Notes: generated by a model from the letters alone, not told the origin. DNA of 64,000 nt from Melaminivora sp034675505 (GCA_034675505.1 JAUCDD010000010.1:146866-210865); one strand, 5' to 3'; shown: positions 31,840-41,849, counted from the first letter of the stretch. Translations and numbers: made by a program.

Positions 31840-32511
31840 ATGTTGCCTTGGAATGAAATATTACTCCGATTGTTATTGGCCGCACTTTTGGGCGGCTTGG
31901 TCGGGCTGGAGCGTGAACGGAAAAACTGGGCTGCAGGTTTGCGTACACACATGATGGTTTGCCTTGGTGCAGCACTCATCATGATTGTTTCTTCCTTTGG
32001 ATTTTCAGATATTTTAGGAACAGAAAATATAAATCTCGATCCTTCGAGAGTAGCTGCGCAAGTCGTGAGCGGTATCGGTTTCATTGGAGCCGGTGCAATT
32101 TTATTTAGAAAAACCGCCGGCACGGTACGCGGTATTACCACTGCCGCAGGATTGTGGACAGTAGCTGCAATTGGGCTTGCAACAGGTGGTGGAATGTACT
32201 TTGCCGGTTTTATTACTACGGTACTTGCGGTTTTAATTCTTTGGGCTTTGCCGGCGATGGAACGCAAATACTTGCGGATGTTCAAAATGCGCACTCTTTT
32301 TATTGTACTGGCTCCCAAAACAAATATTTCCTCAATTATCAAACTACTTGAAGATCAAGTTAATAATCCAATGCTCGACATCAATATGTATAAAAGACAA
32401 CGCGAACTTTTTTTGGAAATACAATTTGATAAAGGGGATGTGAAAAAATTGGCTGAGGCAGTGAAATCAATTGAAGAAATGGATGAAGTGAAAAGAATTT
32501 ATTGGAACTAA
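31840..32511 (+). CDS. MgtC/SapB-family membrane protein
   Basis: 223 residues. The first ~140 form the MgtC domain with four to five helices; LLGGLVGLERERKNWAAGLR and VVSGIGFIGAGAILFRK are the family signatures. The C-terminal ~80 residues form a soluble ACT-like domain (LDINMYKRQRELFLEIQF). MgtC proteins act in magnesium limitation and F-ATPase control in other bacteria; the role here is inferred only. Its start codon directly follows the lysS stop with no gap. Confidence 0.9.
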   Translation: MLPWNEILLRLLLAALLGGLVGLERERKNWAAGLRTHMMVCLGAALIMIVSSFGFSDILGTENINLDPSRVAAQVVSGIGFIGAGAILFRKTAGTVRGITTAAGLWTVAAIGLATGGGMYFAGFITTVLAVLILWALPAMERKYLRMFKMRTLFIVLAPKTNISSIIKLLEDQVNNPMLDINMYKRQRELFLEIQFDKGDVKKLAEAVKSIEEMDEVKRIYWN

Positions 32512-32639
32512 CAGTTGGTAAATTGGCCATGGGCAGGACTTTTAGCACTGAATCCCACACGAAGAATAGAAATAAATTTTTGCACTTCTAAAAAATCCTC
32601 AGCCAACCCATTGCTAATTTTTGTTGTGTGATGTCCTTT
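32512..32639. repeat. Non-coding segment at the edge of the AraC-VOC-DUF6265 group, possibly repeat-derived
   Basis: 128 bp between mgtC and the DUF6265 stop. It contains TTGTTGTGTGATG and AGCCAACCC, and by memory resembles intergenic repeat families found next to accessory genes in Bacteroidota. The minus strand is open in frame with the DUF6265 gene past its TAA (about 43 codons), so readthrough or a remnant is the alternative. Only one copy is in this window. Confidence 0.3.
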
Positions 32640-33119
32640 TTATTTCACTCGTTTCATTGAAAAAGTCTGCCTGCGTTCTTGCCCGTTTTTAACCCCCGAA
32701 ATTTCAGCAATCAGACTGTCATTCCCTATTCTAGTATAGGAAATTATTTGAGGAAAGTCGTGTTGTGGATTTTCAAAAATTAATTTCGTTTCTGAAATGG
32801 TTTTGGTTGCAAAACGAATCGGCAGATTATTATTTTGTTTTTTGACCGTCGGAATATAAAATAATCCGCTTTTCTCTTGAACTAACTGTATGTTTTCAAA
32901 AACAATGGTATCTTTTTCTTTTATGATATAACTCTTTCCCAAAAGTTTATCATCGGATTCTTTGTTCCACGTTTCGTAAACACTCCCCTTGGAAGTTTTA
33001 TTTTCCCAAGTCCCGATAAGCCATTCCGCTTTTTTGATGTCGTTTGATTGCTTTGCTGTCCAAGCACAAAGAGTGGCCAGTCCAACAACTGCGGTAAAGA
33101 TTTTTATTCTTGTTCTCAT
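32640..33119 (-). CDS. DUF6265-like exported protein
   Basis: 159 residues with an N-terminal hydrophobic export segment (IFTAVVGLATLCAWT). The mature part has AEWLIGTWENKTSKGSVYE, KLLGKSYIIKEKDTIVFENI and ENPQHDFPQIISYTR, a beta-rich, lipocalin-like pattern seen in DUF6265 proteins. Function unknown. It starts 4 bp after the VOC gene stop, so the two are cotranscribed. I am moderately sure of the family name and confident it is a real gene. Confidence 0.65.
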   Translation of the reverse strand: MRTRIKIFTAVVGLATLCAWTAKQSNDIKKAEWLIGTWENKTSKGSVYETWNKESDDKLLGKSYIIKEKDTIVFENIQLVQEKSGLFYIPTVKKQNNNLPIRFATKTISETKLIFENPQHDFPQIISYTRIGNDSLIAEISGVKNGQERRQTFSMKRVK

Positions 33120-33123
33120 AGTT

Positions 33124-33498
33124 TTAATTGATTGAATGAACAGCCATTTTATTTCCTTCGGTGTCGATGAACATTCCGAAATATCCCATTTCTGGATTGA
33201 TATGAGTCTTAGAAAGAATTACTTTTCCTCTGTTGCTTTCTACTCTATCCAAAACTGTTTGTAAATCATTTCCGCCGTTCAGATAAGCAATAACTCCGTT
33301 TGATGAAGGTTTGTAATCTTCGCCCTGAACGATTGCTCCCGACACGTTTGTTCCGTCAGTTGGGAAGAAGCCCATTTTTGTTTCAAACATTTCTGTTTCC
33401 TTAATTTCCAAGCCTAAAATGGCTTTGTAAAAAGATACCGCTCTACTGAAATCCGTTGCAGGAATTTCAAACCAATTGATTAAATTTTCCATTGTCAA
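33124..33498 (-). CDS. VOC-family (glyoxalase/bleomycin-resistance fold) protein
   Basis: 124 residues, complete. Paired beta-alpha-beta modules are visible: NWFEIPATDFSRAVSFYKAI at the N-terminus and VILSKTHINPEMGYFGMFID near the C-terminus, with DTEGNKMAVHS closing the fold. Candidate metal ligands are few, so catalysis is uncertain; many such proteins bind small molecules. The start is about 45 bp after one copy of the 21-bp repeat (33543-33563), which may be an operator. Confidence 0.85.
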   Translation of the reverse strand: MTMENLINWFEIPATDFSRAVSFYKAILGLEIKETEMFETKMGFFPTDGTNVSGAIVQGEDYKPSSNGVIAYLNGGNDLQTVLDRVESNRGKVILSKTHINPEMGYFGMFIDTEGNKMAVHSIN

Positions 33499-33542
33499 AT
33501 TATTTTACGTTAAGACGCAAAATTGCCATGAGTTTAAAATCT

Positions 33543-33563
33543 AAAATTGTAAAAATGCGACAA
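33543..33563. repeat. 21-bp direct repeat, copy 1 (candidate operator of the VOC gene)
   Basis: Identical over 21 bp to 33693-33713. On the minus strand the core reads TTGTCGCATTTTTACAA, with TTGT...ACAA ends in inverted orientation. It lies 45 bp before the VOC start codon. Confidence 0.6.
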
Positions 33564-33565
33564 TC

Positions 33566-33643
33566 TTATTTTTTCTTTCCATTTTTAGAAACGAGAACGA
33601 TAAACAAAGTAATAGCTACACCAAATAGTATCCACCAAATCAT
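33566..33643 (-). CDS. Possible 25-residue membrane peptide
   Basis: Reads MIWWILFGVAITLFIVLVSK followed by NGKKK and a stop: a single hydrophobic helix with a basic tail, as in many real bacterial small membrane proteins. It starts 50 bp after copy 2 of the 21-bp repeat, the same distance as the VOC gene from copy 1. There is no clear Shine-Dalgarno site. It overlaps the nominal AraC tail in another frame, but that tail is probably a frameshift artefact. Confidence 0.35.
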   Translation of the reverse strand: MIWWILFGVAITLFIVLVSKNGKKK

Positions 33644-33692
33644 AACATTGAAATTTAATTAATGAAACAAATTTATTAAACAGATAAAACGC

Positions 33693-33713
33693 AAAATTGT
33701 AAAAATGCGACAA
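33693..33713. repeat. 21-bp direct repeat, copy 2 (candidate operator of the small ORF)
   Basis: Exact copy of 33543-33563, 150 bp away, directly after the proposed true AraC stop (33716-33718) and 50 bp before the small ORF start. Confidence 0.6.
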
Positions 33714-33715
33714 AG

Positions 33716-34529
33716 CTAATCGGTTCCGTAAAAAAGCGAAGACATTTTTAAATTGTTTCCGTAAAAATCCTTTTGGTGTAAATCCTGTCAGTTCTTTAAA
33801 GTCTTTGATAAAATGAGCTTGGTCATAATATTCGTTTTCGTAAGCCAAAGAAGTAAGACTTGTAAATTTTTTATTCAGTAATATTTTGAGCGCAGCTTGT
33901 AAGCGTATCGTTTTTGAAAGTTGTTTTGGGCTTAACCCAATGACTGATGAAAATTTTCGTTCCAATTGTCTGCGGTTGATGTTTGTTTGTTTGGATATTT
34001 CATCTACGGAAAGTTGCCCATTGGCGGTCAAAATCGTTTCAACAGTTGATTTTACGATGCGATCAATGCTTTCAATGCTGATTAATCTATTCAACAAAAA
34101 TATTTCAATCAGTTTTATTCGTTCAGAAGTTGAGCTGGCGGTTAAAATTCTTTCTTCAATTTCTTGTCCGACTTTTCCGAATAATTCTTCCAATGAAACT
34201 GCCTTATTTTCCATTCCCTTTATCGGGATAGTCGCAAAAGGTAGAAATCCATTAGGGTGGAAACGTACAGAAAAAATTCCTGTTTCTCCTGTCGGCTCTA
34301 TTTCAAGCGGTCGTGTCAGTTGACCGATTACAAAACACCTCGGTTGTATAATATTTCCATTTTGATTGTACTGTTTGTATAAATCACCATAATGAAAAAT
34401 CATCTCCATACAACCATCAGGAACTATTGTCTGTTTTTCGGTGGTTTCTTCTTTCGGGCTTTCCAAAATCCAATAACATTTGACGAGTGTAGATAGGTCG
34501 ATATTTGGTACAAATGTTTGATAAATCAC
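33716..34529 (-). CDS. AraC-family regulator with DUF6597 N-terminal domain
   Basis: N-terminal DUF6597-type sensor region (KCYWILESP, VPDGCMEMIFHYGD, VRFHPNGFLPF) followed by a two-HTH AraC domain (about residues 165-262: LSVDEISKQTNINRRQLERK and LAYENEYYDQAHFIKDFKEL, TGFTPKGFL). The uninterrupted frame runs to 33585, adding about 45 hydrophobic residues unlike the family. One base fewer in the T6 run at about 33735 gives NVFAFYGTD and a stop at 33716, the normal length, so I place the end there. It is likely to regulate the downstream small ORF, VOC and DUF6265 genes. Confidence 0.82.
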
Positions 34530-34556
34530 GGGATGTTAATTTATGGTAGAATTGGT

Positions 34557-36332
34557 TTAAGATGAAGAACTTTCTCTTTGCAATTGAGATTCAAATTGCA
34601 TTTTGTGCAGATTAAAATAAAAACCTTTTTTAGCCAGTAACTCTTTATGCGTGCCGCTTTCAATAATTTCTCCGCGCTCTAAAACTAATATCTTATTTGC
34701 TTTACGAATGGTAGAAAGTCGATGCGCGATTACAATTGAAGTACGTCCGGAAATCAACGTATCAATGGCGCGCTGAATCAATTGCTCACTTTCGTTATCA
34801 ACCGAAGAGGTAGCCTCATCGAGAATCAAAATCGAAGGATTAAACAAAACTGCTCGAAGAAAAGAAATCAATTGTCGCTGCCCCAAAGAAAGAGTGCCGC
34901 CTCGTTCCATCAAAACATAATCATATCCATCCGGAAGTTGCATGATAAAATCATGAATACCAATCATTTTAGAACACTCAATTACTTCCTCCCGCGTGAT
35001 GGCAGGATTGCGTAAAGTAACATTTTCAAGAATTGATCCGCTGAAAAGAAAAACGTCTTGTAATACCACCGCAATGCGGCTTCTAAGAAAATCTAAATCA
35101 TAAGATTCTATATCTTTTCCATCGATTTGAATATTTCCTTTATTGATTGGATAAAGGCGATTCATCAAACTGATGATGGAAGTTTTTCCGCTTCCGGTAG
35201 CGCCCACAATGGCCAGGGTTTCACCCGGCTGAATATGAAAAGAAATGTCCTTTAACACATATTGATTCTCATTGTAAGCAAACCATACGTTTTTGAAATC
35301 TACCTCACCGGCGAGTTCTTTTTTGGCAATACCATTTTTTACGGAAATCGTTTCATTGGTATTTGCCAATAATCTAAATACGCGCTCACTCGCCACCATT
35401 CCCATTTGCAATACATTGAATTTATCGGCAATTGCCCTCAATGGTCTGAAAAGCAAATTCAGATACATGATAAATGAGATAATAATTCCCGCATTAAAGG
35501 CATAATTACCTCCCCACCAAACCAAAAGTCCGATTGAAAAAGCGAGTACAATTTCCACTAATGGGAAAAAAATAGAGTACGCGAAAATGGCTCGAATATT
35601 CGCATCCTGATGTTGTTTGTTGATTTTTTTAAACTTCTTTAATTCCTTCTCTTCTACGCCAAAAGCTTGCACAATGCTCATTCCCGTAATATGTTCCTGC
35701 ACAAAAGCATTCAATGCCGCCACTGCATTTCTTACTTTGATAAAAGATTTATTGACACTCTCTTTAAAAATATAAGTGGAAATAATAATGATGGGAAATG
35801 GCGCCAAACTAATCAATGATAATTGCCAATCCACTCCAAACATGAACAACAAAATCGAAATAATCGACATCAAATCTGAGATAATAGGAATCAAACCATT
35901 GGAGAAAATATCATTGACGGATTCAATATCATTAATCGTGCGAGTAGTCAAAGTGCCAATGGGTGTGCGGTCATATTCCGACACATTTAAGTTCAATACT
36001 TTTTTATAAACCGTAACTCGTAAATCCCTCACCACCGTTTGCCCTAACCAAGAAGTAATAAATCCAAAATAAAATCGGAGCAAAGTCTCCACCAGCAACA
36101 TTCCTATTTGAATAATGGTAATCAAAATCAACCAATAAGTATTACGATCTGCGATAAAATGATTGACTGTGTACTGAATCAAATAAGGTCGAAGTGGAGA
36201 AATAATGGCCAGAACAAGCGATAGTACAATCGAAATATACACCTTGCGTTTGTAAGGCATTGCGAAAGCAAACACTTTTCGAAGGATGCTTAAATCCAAC
36301 ATTTTTTTTCGCTTAGGGGAATCAGCCATCAT
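34557..36332 (-). CDS. ABC exporter half-transporter (permease fused to ATPase)
   Basis: 591 residues, intact. The first ~320 contain six membrane helices of the exporter fold; the ATPase follows, with Walker A GATGSGKTS (about residue 384), a variant signature LSLGQRQL in place of LSGGQ, Walker B ILILDEATSSVD and the H-loop IVIAHRLST. Expected to work as a homodimer or with an unlinked partner. The substrate (lipid, peptide or drug) is unknown. It is a single-gene unit: 27 bp upstream of the AraC gene on the same strand, divergent from ppiD. Confidence 0.93.
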   Translation of the reverse strand: MMADSPKRKKMLDLSILRKVFAFAMPYKRKVYISIVLSLVLAIISPLRPYLIQYTVNHFIADRNTYWLILITIIQIGMLLVETLLRFYFGFITSWLGQTVVRDLRVTVYKKVLNLNVSEYDRTPIGTLTTRTINDIESVNDIFSNGLIPIISDLMSIISILLFMFGVDWQLSLISLAPFPIIIISTYIFKESVNKSFIKVRNAVAALNAFVQEHITGMSIVQAFGVEEKELKKFKKINKQHQDANIRAIFAYSIFFPLVEIVLAFSIGLLVWWGGNYAFNAGIIISFIMYLNLLFRPLRAIADKFNVLQMGMVASERVFRLLANTNETISVKNGIAKKELAGEVDFKNVWFAYNENQYVLKDISFHIQPGETLAIVGATGSGKTSIISLMNRLYPINKGNIQIDGKDIESYDLDFLRSRIAVVLQDVFLFSGSILENVTLRNPAITREEVIECSKMIGIHDFIMQLPDGYDYVLMERGGTLSLGQRQLISFLRAVLFNPSILILDEATSSVDNESEQLIQRAIDTLISGRTSIVIAHRLSTIRKANKILVLERGEIIESGTHKELLAKKGFYFNLHKMQFESQLQRESSSS

Positions 36333-36554
36333 GCGAAATTAAGCTAAATGAAAGGAGCAGATTAAATGCCCGGCAAACGATTTACAAATTTGCGCTGTAT
36401 TATTAATCAATACATTGATCGAAGATTTGTGGGAAAGAGACTATCAATTGCAAATTCATTTCTGCTATTTATTCAAAATGAAATAAACAGAAAAATTGCC
36501 TTCAAACTGCCGAAAATAGCCTTTAGTGATACTTTGTTACTATTCTATTTTAAC

Positions 36555-36562
36555 CTATTTTT
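36555..36562 (+). promoter_or_regulatory. Candidate ppiD promoter -7 box (TATTTTTG)
   Basis: TATTTTTGCC, 38 bp before the ATG, in the 268-bp region divergent from the ABC exporter. The rest of that region shows no gene. Confidence 0.5.
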
Positions 36563-36600
36563 GCCGCCTTATTTTAATTTCAAGTTTATTTTAACTAATT

Positions 36601-38725
36601 ATGTCTATAATTCAGACTATTCGTGAGAAAGGGGCGGTGATCACTATTTCTCTTCTTGCCATTGCTTTGATCGGTTTTATGTTGATGGATTCCGGAAAAA
36701 GCGGACTATTTGGCGGTGGTAATCAAACAACGCTTGGAGTAATCAATGGTCAAAAAATTGACTATCAAGATTTCAATAAAAAAGTAGAAGCCTTAGAGCG
36801 GCAATATCCCAACAGTGGCCAACGCAATCAAATGATGCAATCCATTTGGGATCAAATGGTGGCTGAAATTTTATTGAAAGACCAATTTGAAAAATTAGGT
36901 TTGGCCTTCACTCCCAATGAATTGAGCTCTATACTTTTTAGTGAAGATGCACCTCCGCAACTCAAGCAGGCCTTCACCAATCCACAAACAGGGCAGTACG
37001 ATATTGAGCAAGCAAAGCAATGGTGGATGCAAACCAAAAAGAGCAAAAACACCGAGCAAAAAAATGAAATATCGACTCAATTAATCGAGCCATTACAAAT
37101 GAATAGTTTGTACACAAAATACTCTTCCATGATTGCCGGAAGCTTGTACGAACCGAAATGGCTTTCTAAAAATAGTGAAACAGAAAATACTCAATTTGCA
37201 TCTATTTCTTATGTGGCGATTCCGTATTACACAATCAGCGATAGTTCCATCAAAATTTCCGATAAAGAAATTCAGGATTATTTGAATGCACACAAAAAAC
37301 AATTTGACCAAGAAGGTGGTAGAATGGTTTCTTATGTAGTATTTAATGGCTCGGCTAATAAAGAAGATAGTACCAGAACTTTTCAATATTTAGAAGAATT
37401 AAAACCTGAATTTGTTTCAGATACCAATCCTAAATTTTTCCTTGGAAAAAATTCATCTAACACTCCTTACTTCGATGGATTTATTCCCGGTGATCAAATG
37501 AAAATGCCTAAGAGCGACTCTATTGTAGCTCTTGCACCGGGTCAAGTTTTTTGGCCCTTATGCTGATGGCCATAATTATGTTTTAGCAAAAAAGATTAGT
37601 ACAAAAATGTTGCCCGACAGCATCAAATGCCGTCACATTTTATTAGGCACTTTCAATCCACAAACACAACAACCATTGATGGATGACAGTACCGCTAATC
37701 GCATTGCAGACAGCATCGCCACTGCAATTAAGGGCGGAGCCAGCTTCGATGAATTAGAACAAAAATATTCAACCGACCAAGCAGCAAAAGAGAAAAAAGG
37801 CGTAATGACATTCGATGTGATGACCATTCAAAACGATGGTTTTGCGAAAGAATTTGGTGATTTTATTTTAAATAACGAAGTAGGCAGCAAGAAAGTAGTG
37901 AAAACCAATTTCGGATATCATTACATAGAAATTTTGGAAAAGAAAGATCCAAAACCTGCTTACGAAGTAGCTTATATGAGCCGCGAAATTGCACCGAGCG
38001 ATAAAACCATCAATGACGCAAACACAGCAGCGGTAAGACTTTCAGGCTTTGCAAAAGATTTGAAATCATTTAATGATTACGTTGTAAAAAATGGTCTCAG
38101 CAAAGTGGAAGTTCCGTCATTATTGAAAGAAAATGATTTTCAATTAGGCAGCTACCAAGATGCAAGACCCATTATCAAATGGGCATTTGAAGCGAAAGAA
38201 GGTGATGTGTCCGAACCGTTCAATATTAAAGATGATTATATCGTAGCGGTAGTAACTCATGTAGTAAAATCCGGTTTGCCTGATGTGAATACTGCAAGAC
38301 CAATGGTAGAATCTATTTTATTGAATAAAAAGAAAGCTGAAATCATCAAGAAGAAATTGAATAATGCAAATTCTTTAGAAAGTGCTGCTCAAATATTCGG
38401 AGTGCAAGTATTACATACCGGAGAAGATTCAACATTGCAATTTAATTCTCAAATCATCAATGGTATTGGTAATGAACCAATGGTAGCCGGAGCTGCATTC
38501 AATAAAAATAATGTCAATAAAGTTTCCGCACCGATTGAAGGAAATACAGCGGTGTTTTTGATTAAAGTAAATGCAGTCGGTACCAAACCGGGATTGCCGG
38601 AAGAGATTTTAAAAATGCAAAAACAATCGCAACTTCAAAATCAAATTCAATCTACATTAGGTCAATCTTTTGAATCGTTGAAAAAAATTGCGAACATAAA
38701 AGATATGCGCAGTAAGATTCTTTAA
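36601..38725 (+). CDS. Membrane-anchored peptidyl-prolyl isomerase, PpiD/SurA type, frameshifted
   Basis: Periplasmic folding factor. An N-terminal cytoplasmic tail and one membrane helix (AVITISLLAIALIGFMLM) are followed by a SurA_N-like chaperone region (LGVINGQKIDYQDFNKKVEA) and a parvulin domain starting KCRHILLGTF and including GASFDELEQKYSTD and TNFGYHYIEILEK. The C-terminal ~200 residues resemble a second chaperone module. About 707 residues after joining; the frame breaks in the T6 run near 37548, where LAPGQVF leads into GPYADGHNYVLAKKI. A terminator follows the stop. Confidence 0.9.
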
Positions 38726-38745
38726 GAATCATTCTAAATAAATTT

Positions 38746-38776
38746 AAAAGAGCAGCCCACCGGTTGCTCTTTTTTT
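38746..38776 (+). terminator. Intrinsic terminator after ppiD
   Basis: Stem AGAGCAGCC / GGTTGCTCT (one G-T pair) with loop CACC, then TTTTTT; 24 bp after the ppiD stop. Confidence 0.85.
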
Positions 38777-38812
38777 GTGATGGCGTGTTTCTACCATCTC
38801 CTAACTAATCAA

Positions 38813-38820
38813 TAACTTTG
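38813..38820 (+). promoter_or_regulatory. TAnnTTTG box 4 bp before the DUF2480 start
   Basis: TAACTTTGCA overlaps into the bases preceding the ATG at 38825. Transcription from it would start at or inside the start codon, which suggests a leaderless message. Confidence 0.5.
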
Positions 38821-38824
38821 CAGC

Positions 38825-39345
38825 ATGAAAGCGAACGAAGAAAATGTGATTGTAAATAAGGTCGCTCAAAGCGCGATCATCACGCTTGATTTAGAAAAAT
38901 TTATTTCTTCCGACTCAATTATAATTTTTGATTTGACGGATTTTTTATTCATGAAAATGATTTTGAAAGAAAAAGATTTTCGGGAAGAAATGAAGAATTT
39001 GGATTGGAATATTTATAAAAATAAAATCGTAGGAATCACTTGCACCGCTGATGCCATCATTCCACTGTGGGCTTATATGTTGGTCGCCACTTATCTGCAA
39101 CCGGAAGCGCGCGAAATTATTTATGGAAATGAGGACAAATAAAAACCATCCTTCTATTGAGAAATATGGAGCAAATCAATCTACAAGAATATCAAGATAA
39201 ACGAGTGGTGGTAAAGGGTTGCGGCGATGAAAATATTCCGGCTGCTGCCTATTTAGAAGCCGCAGCTAAATTGCGTCCGGTGGCCAAAAGCATTATGTAT
39301 GGCGAACCATGCAGCACAGTTCCGATTTATAAATCAAAAAATTAA
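38825..39345 (+). CDS. DUF2480 family protein, frameshifted
   Basis: Bacteroidota-specific protein of about 170 residues, function unknown. First part: IVNKVAQSAIITLDLEKF and ITCTADAIIPLWAYMLVATY. Second part: VVVKGCGDENIPAAAYLEA and AKSIMYGEPCSTVPIYK. Conserved cysteines in ITCTADA, GCGD and EPCST, with nearby acidic residues, suggest a metal site (inference). The frame changes between about 39130 and 39160; both halves belong to the same family in the same order, so it is one gene. The stop overlaps the convergent corA stop. Confidence 0.86.
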
Positions 39346-40431
39346 AACCAACCACGGCGGCGAAACATCCAAATCATCCAAATCGGAACGAGCAGCATCA
39401 AACCAACAGCAATATAAAATCCACCGGGAGTTTGTGTCCAAGGTATTATATTGAAATTCATTCCAAAGATGCCACCGATAACGGTTGCAGGTGCTAACCA
39501 GCATGTTACCACAGCCATCACCTTCATCACTTCATTCATTTTCAGATTGACATTGCTGAGATAAAGATCTTGCAGATTAATCATCATATCCCGGTAATTT
39601 TCTGCTAACTCATTGGCTTGCACAATATGGTCGTAGATGTCTTTAAAATACTTTTCAATTTTTTCATCGATTAATACACTTTCGCTTCGCAATACTCCAT
39701 TTACCAATTCACGAACAGGAGAAATAGTCCTCCGCAAAAACATCATTTCTTTGCGCAGGTAATTTATTTTAGCAAGCGTTTTTGTACCCGGCCGATGTGT
39801 GATATCATCCTCCAATAATTCCATTTTCTCACCTAATTTTTCCATTACCAAGAAATAATTATCTACGGCTTCATCGACTAGTGCATAAAACAAATAATCA
39901 ATGGAATTCAGACGGGAGCTTGCTTCCGGGGTATTTATTTTTTCGCGTAGCGGTTGAAAAACATCTTTGAGGGATTCATCTTGAAAAGTGATAATAAAAT
40001 TTCGACCGAGAATAATACTGAGTTGCTTACTCTCTACCGACATCGATTTTTCATTGAAATAAAGTACGTGCAATAATGAAAAAATCAAATGATTCAGGTC
40101 GTCCATTTTTGCCCGCTGAGCTGTACTCAAAATATCCTCAACTATTAATGGATGGATACCAAAATGTTGACCGATTTTGTCTAATTCTTTTTCTTTAAGC
40201 CCTTCAATATTGATCCAAGTATTGGTTTCAGAATGAAGAAAAGGAAAACATTCTTCCACCTTTTCCGCATGAATTATTTTGGATTCATTAGGTGTGAAAT
40301 TGATAATGGTAATGGTGGATTTCTTCCGGTTCATTTCGCTCGTGATTATGCAGCGATTGGATGTGCAACCTACGTCGCCGAAGTGGACTTTGATCGAATG
40401 GGTTGGGACCAATTTTAGACCTTCTCATCAT
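39342..40431 (-). CDS. corA: CorA-family magnesium/divalent cation transporter
   Basis: Pentameric inner-membrane channel. The long cytoplasmic domain includes WINIEGLKEKELDKIGQHF and HPLIVEDILSTAQRAKMDD. Two C-terminal helices follow, with the selectivity motif GMN in VIGGIFGMNFNIIPW, and a basic tail ending MFRRRGWF. The continuous frame begins at a TTG (40412). An ATG pair at 40426-40431 opens MMRRSKIGPNPFDQ in a neighbouring frame, so I take 40431 as the start with a frameshift near 40380-40410. The body from about residue 40 is secure. Confidence 0.92.
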
Positions 40432-40450
40432 AATTTTTGATTAAAGATGG

Positions 40451-40973
40451 TTATGGTTTTTTTCGGGTTTTTTCTTCTACCTGAATAGGATTTGGCGGTA
40501 AACTACTGTTCCACATATCATGATAAATTTTCCAATTACCCGATTCCTGTTTCCACAATACAATAAACTTGCCTTGATCGATCACTTGATCGCTTTTATC
40601 TAAAAATTCGTAATTGCCTTCTTCCACCAAAATGGTACTATCGCCCCAGAGATTTTTCGATTTTATTTTGAAAAGTTTCGATTCCCTGATTCATCATCAA
40701 TGAAATAAAAGATTGAATATTTTTTCGCCCTTCGATTGGTGGCATATCTGCTACCATTATTTGTGCATCGGTGGTAAAGCAATTCGCCACCGACACGGAA
40801 TCTTTCGATTTATACGACTTTGTAAAAAGTAAATTACTTTGCTTCACAGAAGCCTCTGCCTGCTTAATATCAAACACGGAGGCAGACCTTTCAATTTCCA
40901 TTTTATCATTTTCCGAACAAGAAAAAATGGTTACACAAAGAACAAGAAATAAAAAATAGAAAAGTTTTTTCAT
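40451..40973 (-). CDS. NTF2-like (DUF4440-type) lipoprotein, frameshifted
   Basis: Starts MKKLFYFLFLVLCVTIFSC, a lipoprotein signal with Cys as acceptor. The body has SVANCFTTDAQIMVADMPPI and IQSFISLMMNQGI, the cone-fold pattern of SnoaL/DUF4440 proteins. The frame breaks near 40640-40655; continuing in the shifted frame gives LWGDSTILVEEGNYEFL and WKIYHDMWNSSLPPNP, the strand-rich second half, and a stop at 40451-40453. About 173 residues. No catalytic assignment is possible. Confidence 0.72.
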
Positions 40974-41050
40974 AAAAAAATCGCAGCCAATCAATATTAA
41001 TTCAATAAACCCTAAGTTATGAAATTAAGAGAAGACTCTGTCTTTCAAAT

Positions 41051-41792
41051 TTAGCAATTATTGTACCGATAGAATTCGATGGCTTTCTCTAAATCTTCCG
41101 GAGTATCAATAGAAATAGGAGCTTGATCGGTTGCTACCATTTTTATTTTTACTCCATTTTCCAAATATCGTAGTTGTTCTAATTTTTCAATTGACTCTAA
41201 ATTTCCAATCGGCCATTTGGTGAAATTCATCAAAGCCTCTTTACGAAAAGCATATACGCCGATGTGTTTGAAATAGGAATTTATTTTATCCTTATCACGA
41301 GGGTAAGGAATCACACTTCGGGAAAAATAAAGCGCACTGCTATCTTTGTCCACCACCACTTTTACATGATTCGGATTTTGAATTTCTTCTTCAGATGAAA
41401 TGCGAAACATCAATGATGCCACACCATATTGTTGAGAATTATCATGATGAAAAACATCCAATAATTTTTTTAATGGCTCTCGATTTACAAAAGGTTCATC
41501 GCCTTGTACATTCAGCACAATATCCACTTCCAAATCTTCAATCACTTCAGCAATGCGATCGCTTCCACTTTCATGCGTAGCTTTACTCATCACCGCATAA
41601 CCGCCATGGCGCGTGATTTCATCAAAAATAATATCGCTATCAGTCACCACAATTACTTCATCGAATAATAAAGTTGCTTTTGTATTTTCATACGTCATGC
41701 GAATAATAGTGCGGTCTTCGATCTGCTGCATCAACTTTCCCCGGAAATCGAGTAGCAGCATAACGGGCAGGGATAAGCGCAATTGTTTTCAT
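41051..41792 (-). CDS. kdsB: 3-deoxy-manno-octulosonate cytidylyltransferase KdsB, frameshifted near start
   Basis: Activates Kdo as CMP-Kdo for lipopolysaccharide inner-core synthesis, so the organism makes Kdo-containing LPS. The ATG at 41790-41792 gives MKTIALIPARYAATRFPGK, the canonical N-terminus. One base too many around 41740-41745 moves the frame to LMQQIEDRTIIRMTYENT and onward. Later motifs are VVTDSDIIFDE, VQGDEPFVNREPL and HIGVYAFRKEAL. About 247 residues, full length. Confidence 0.95.
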
Positions 41793-41820
41793 AAAATAAA
41801 AATATTTCAAAAAACGTCAT

Positions 41821-41849
41821 AAAAAAAGGCAGAACATGAGTGCTGCCTT
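41821..41849 (-). terminator. Intrinsic terminator after dnaN
   Basis: On the minus strand, stem AAGGCAG / CTGCCTT with a 10-nt loop followed by seven Ts, 22 bp after the dnaN stop and before kdsB. Confidence 0.8.

Noticed and set aside
36366..36626. 86-codon open frame upstream of ppiD
   Set aside because: It crosses the ppiD promoter box and start codon in another frame and has no recognisable features.
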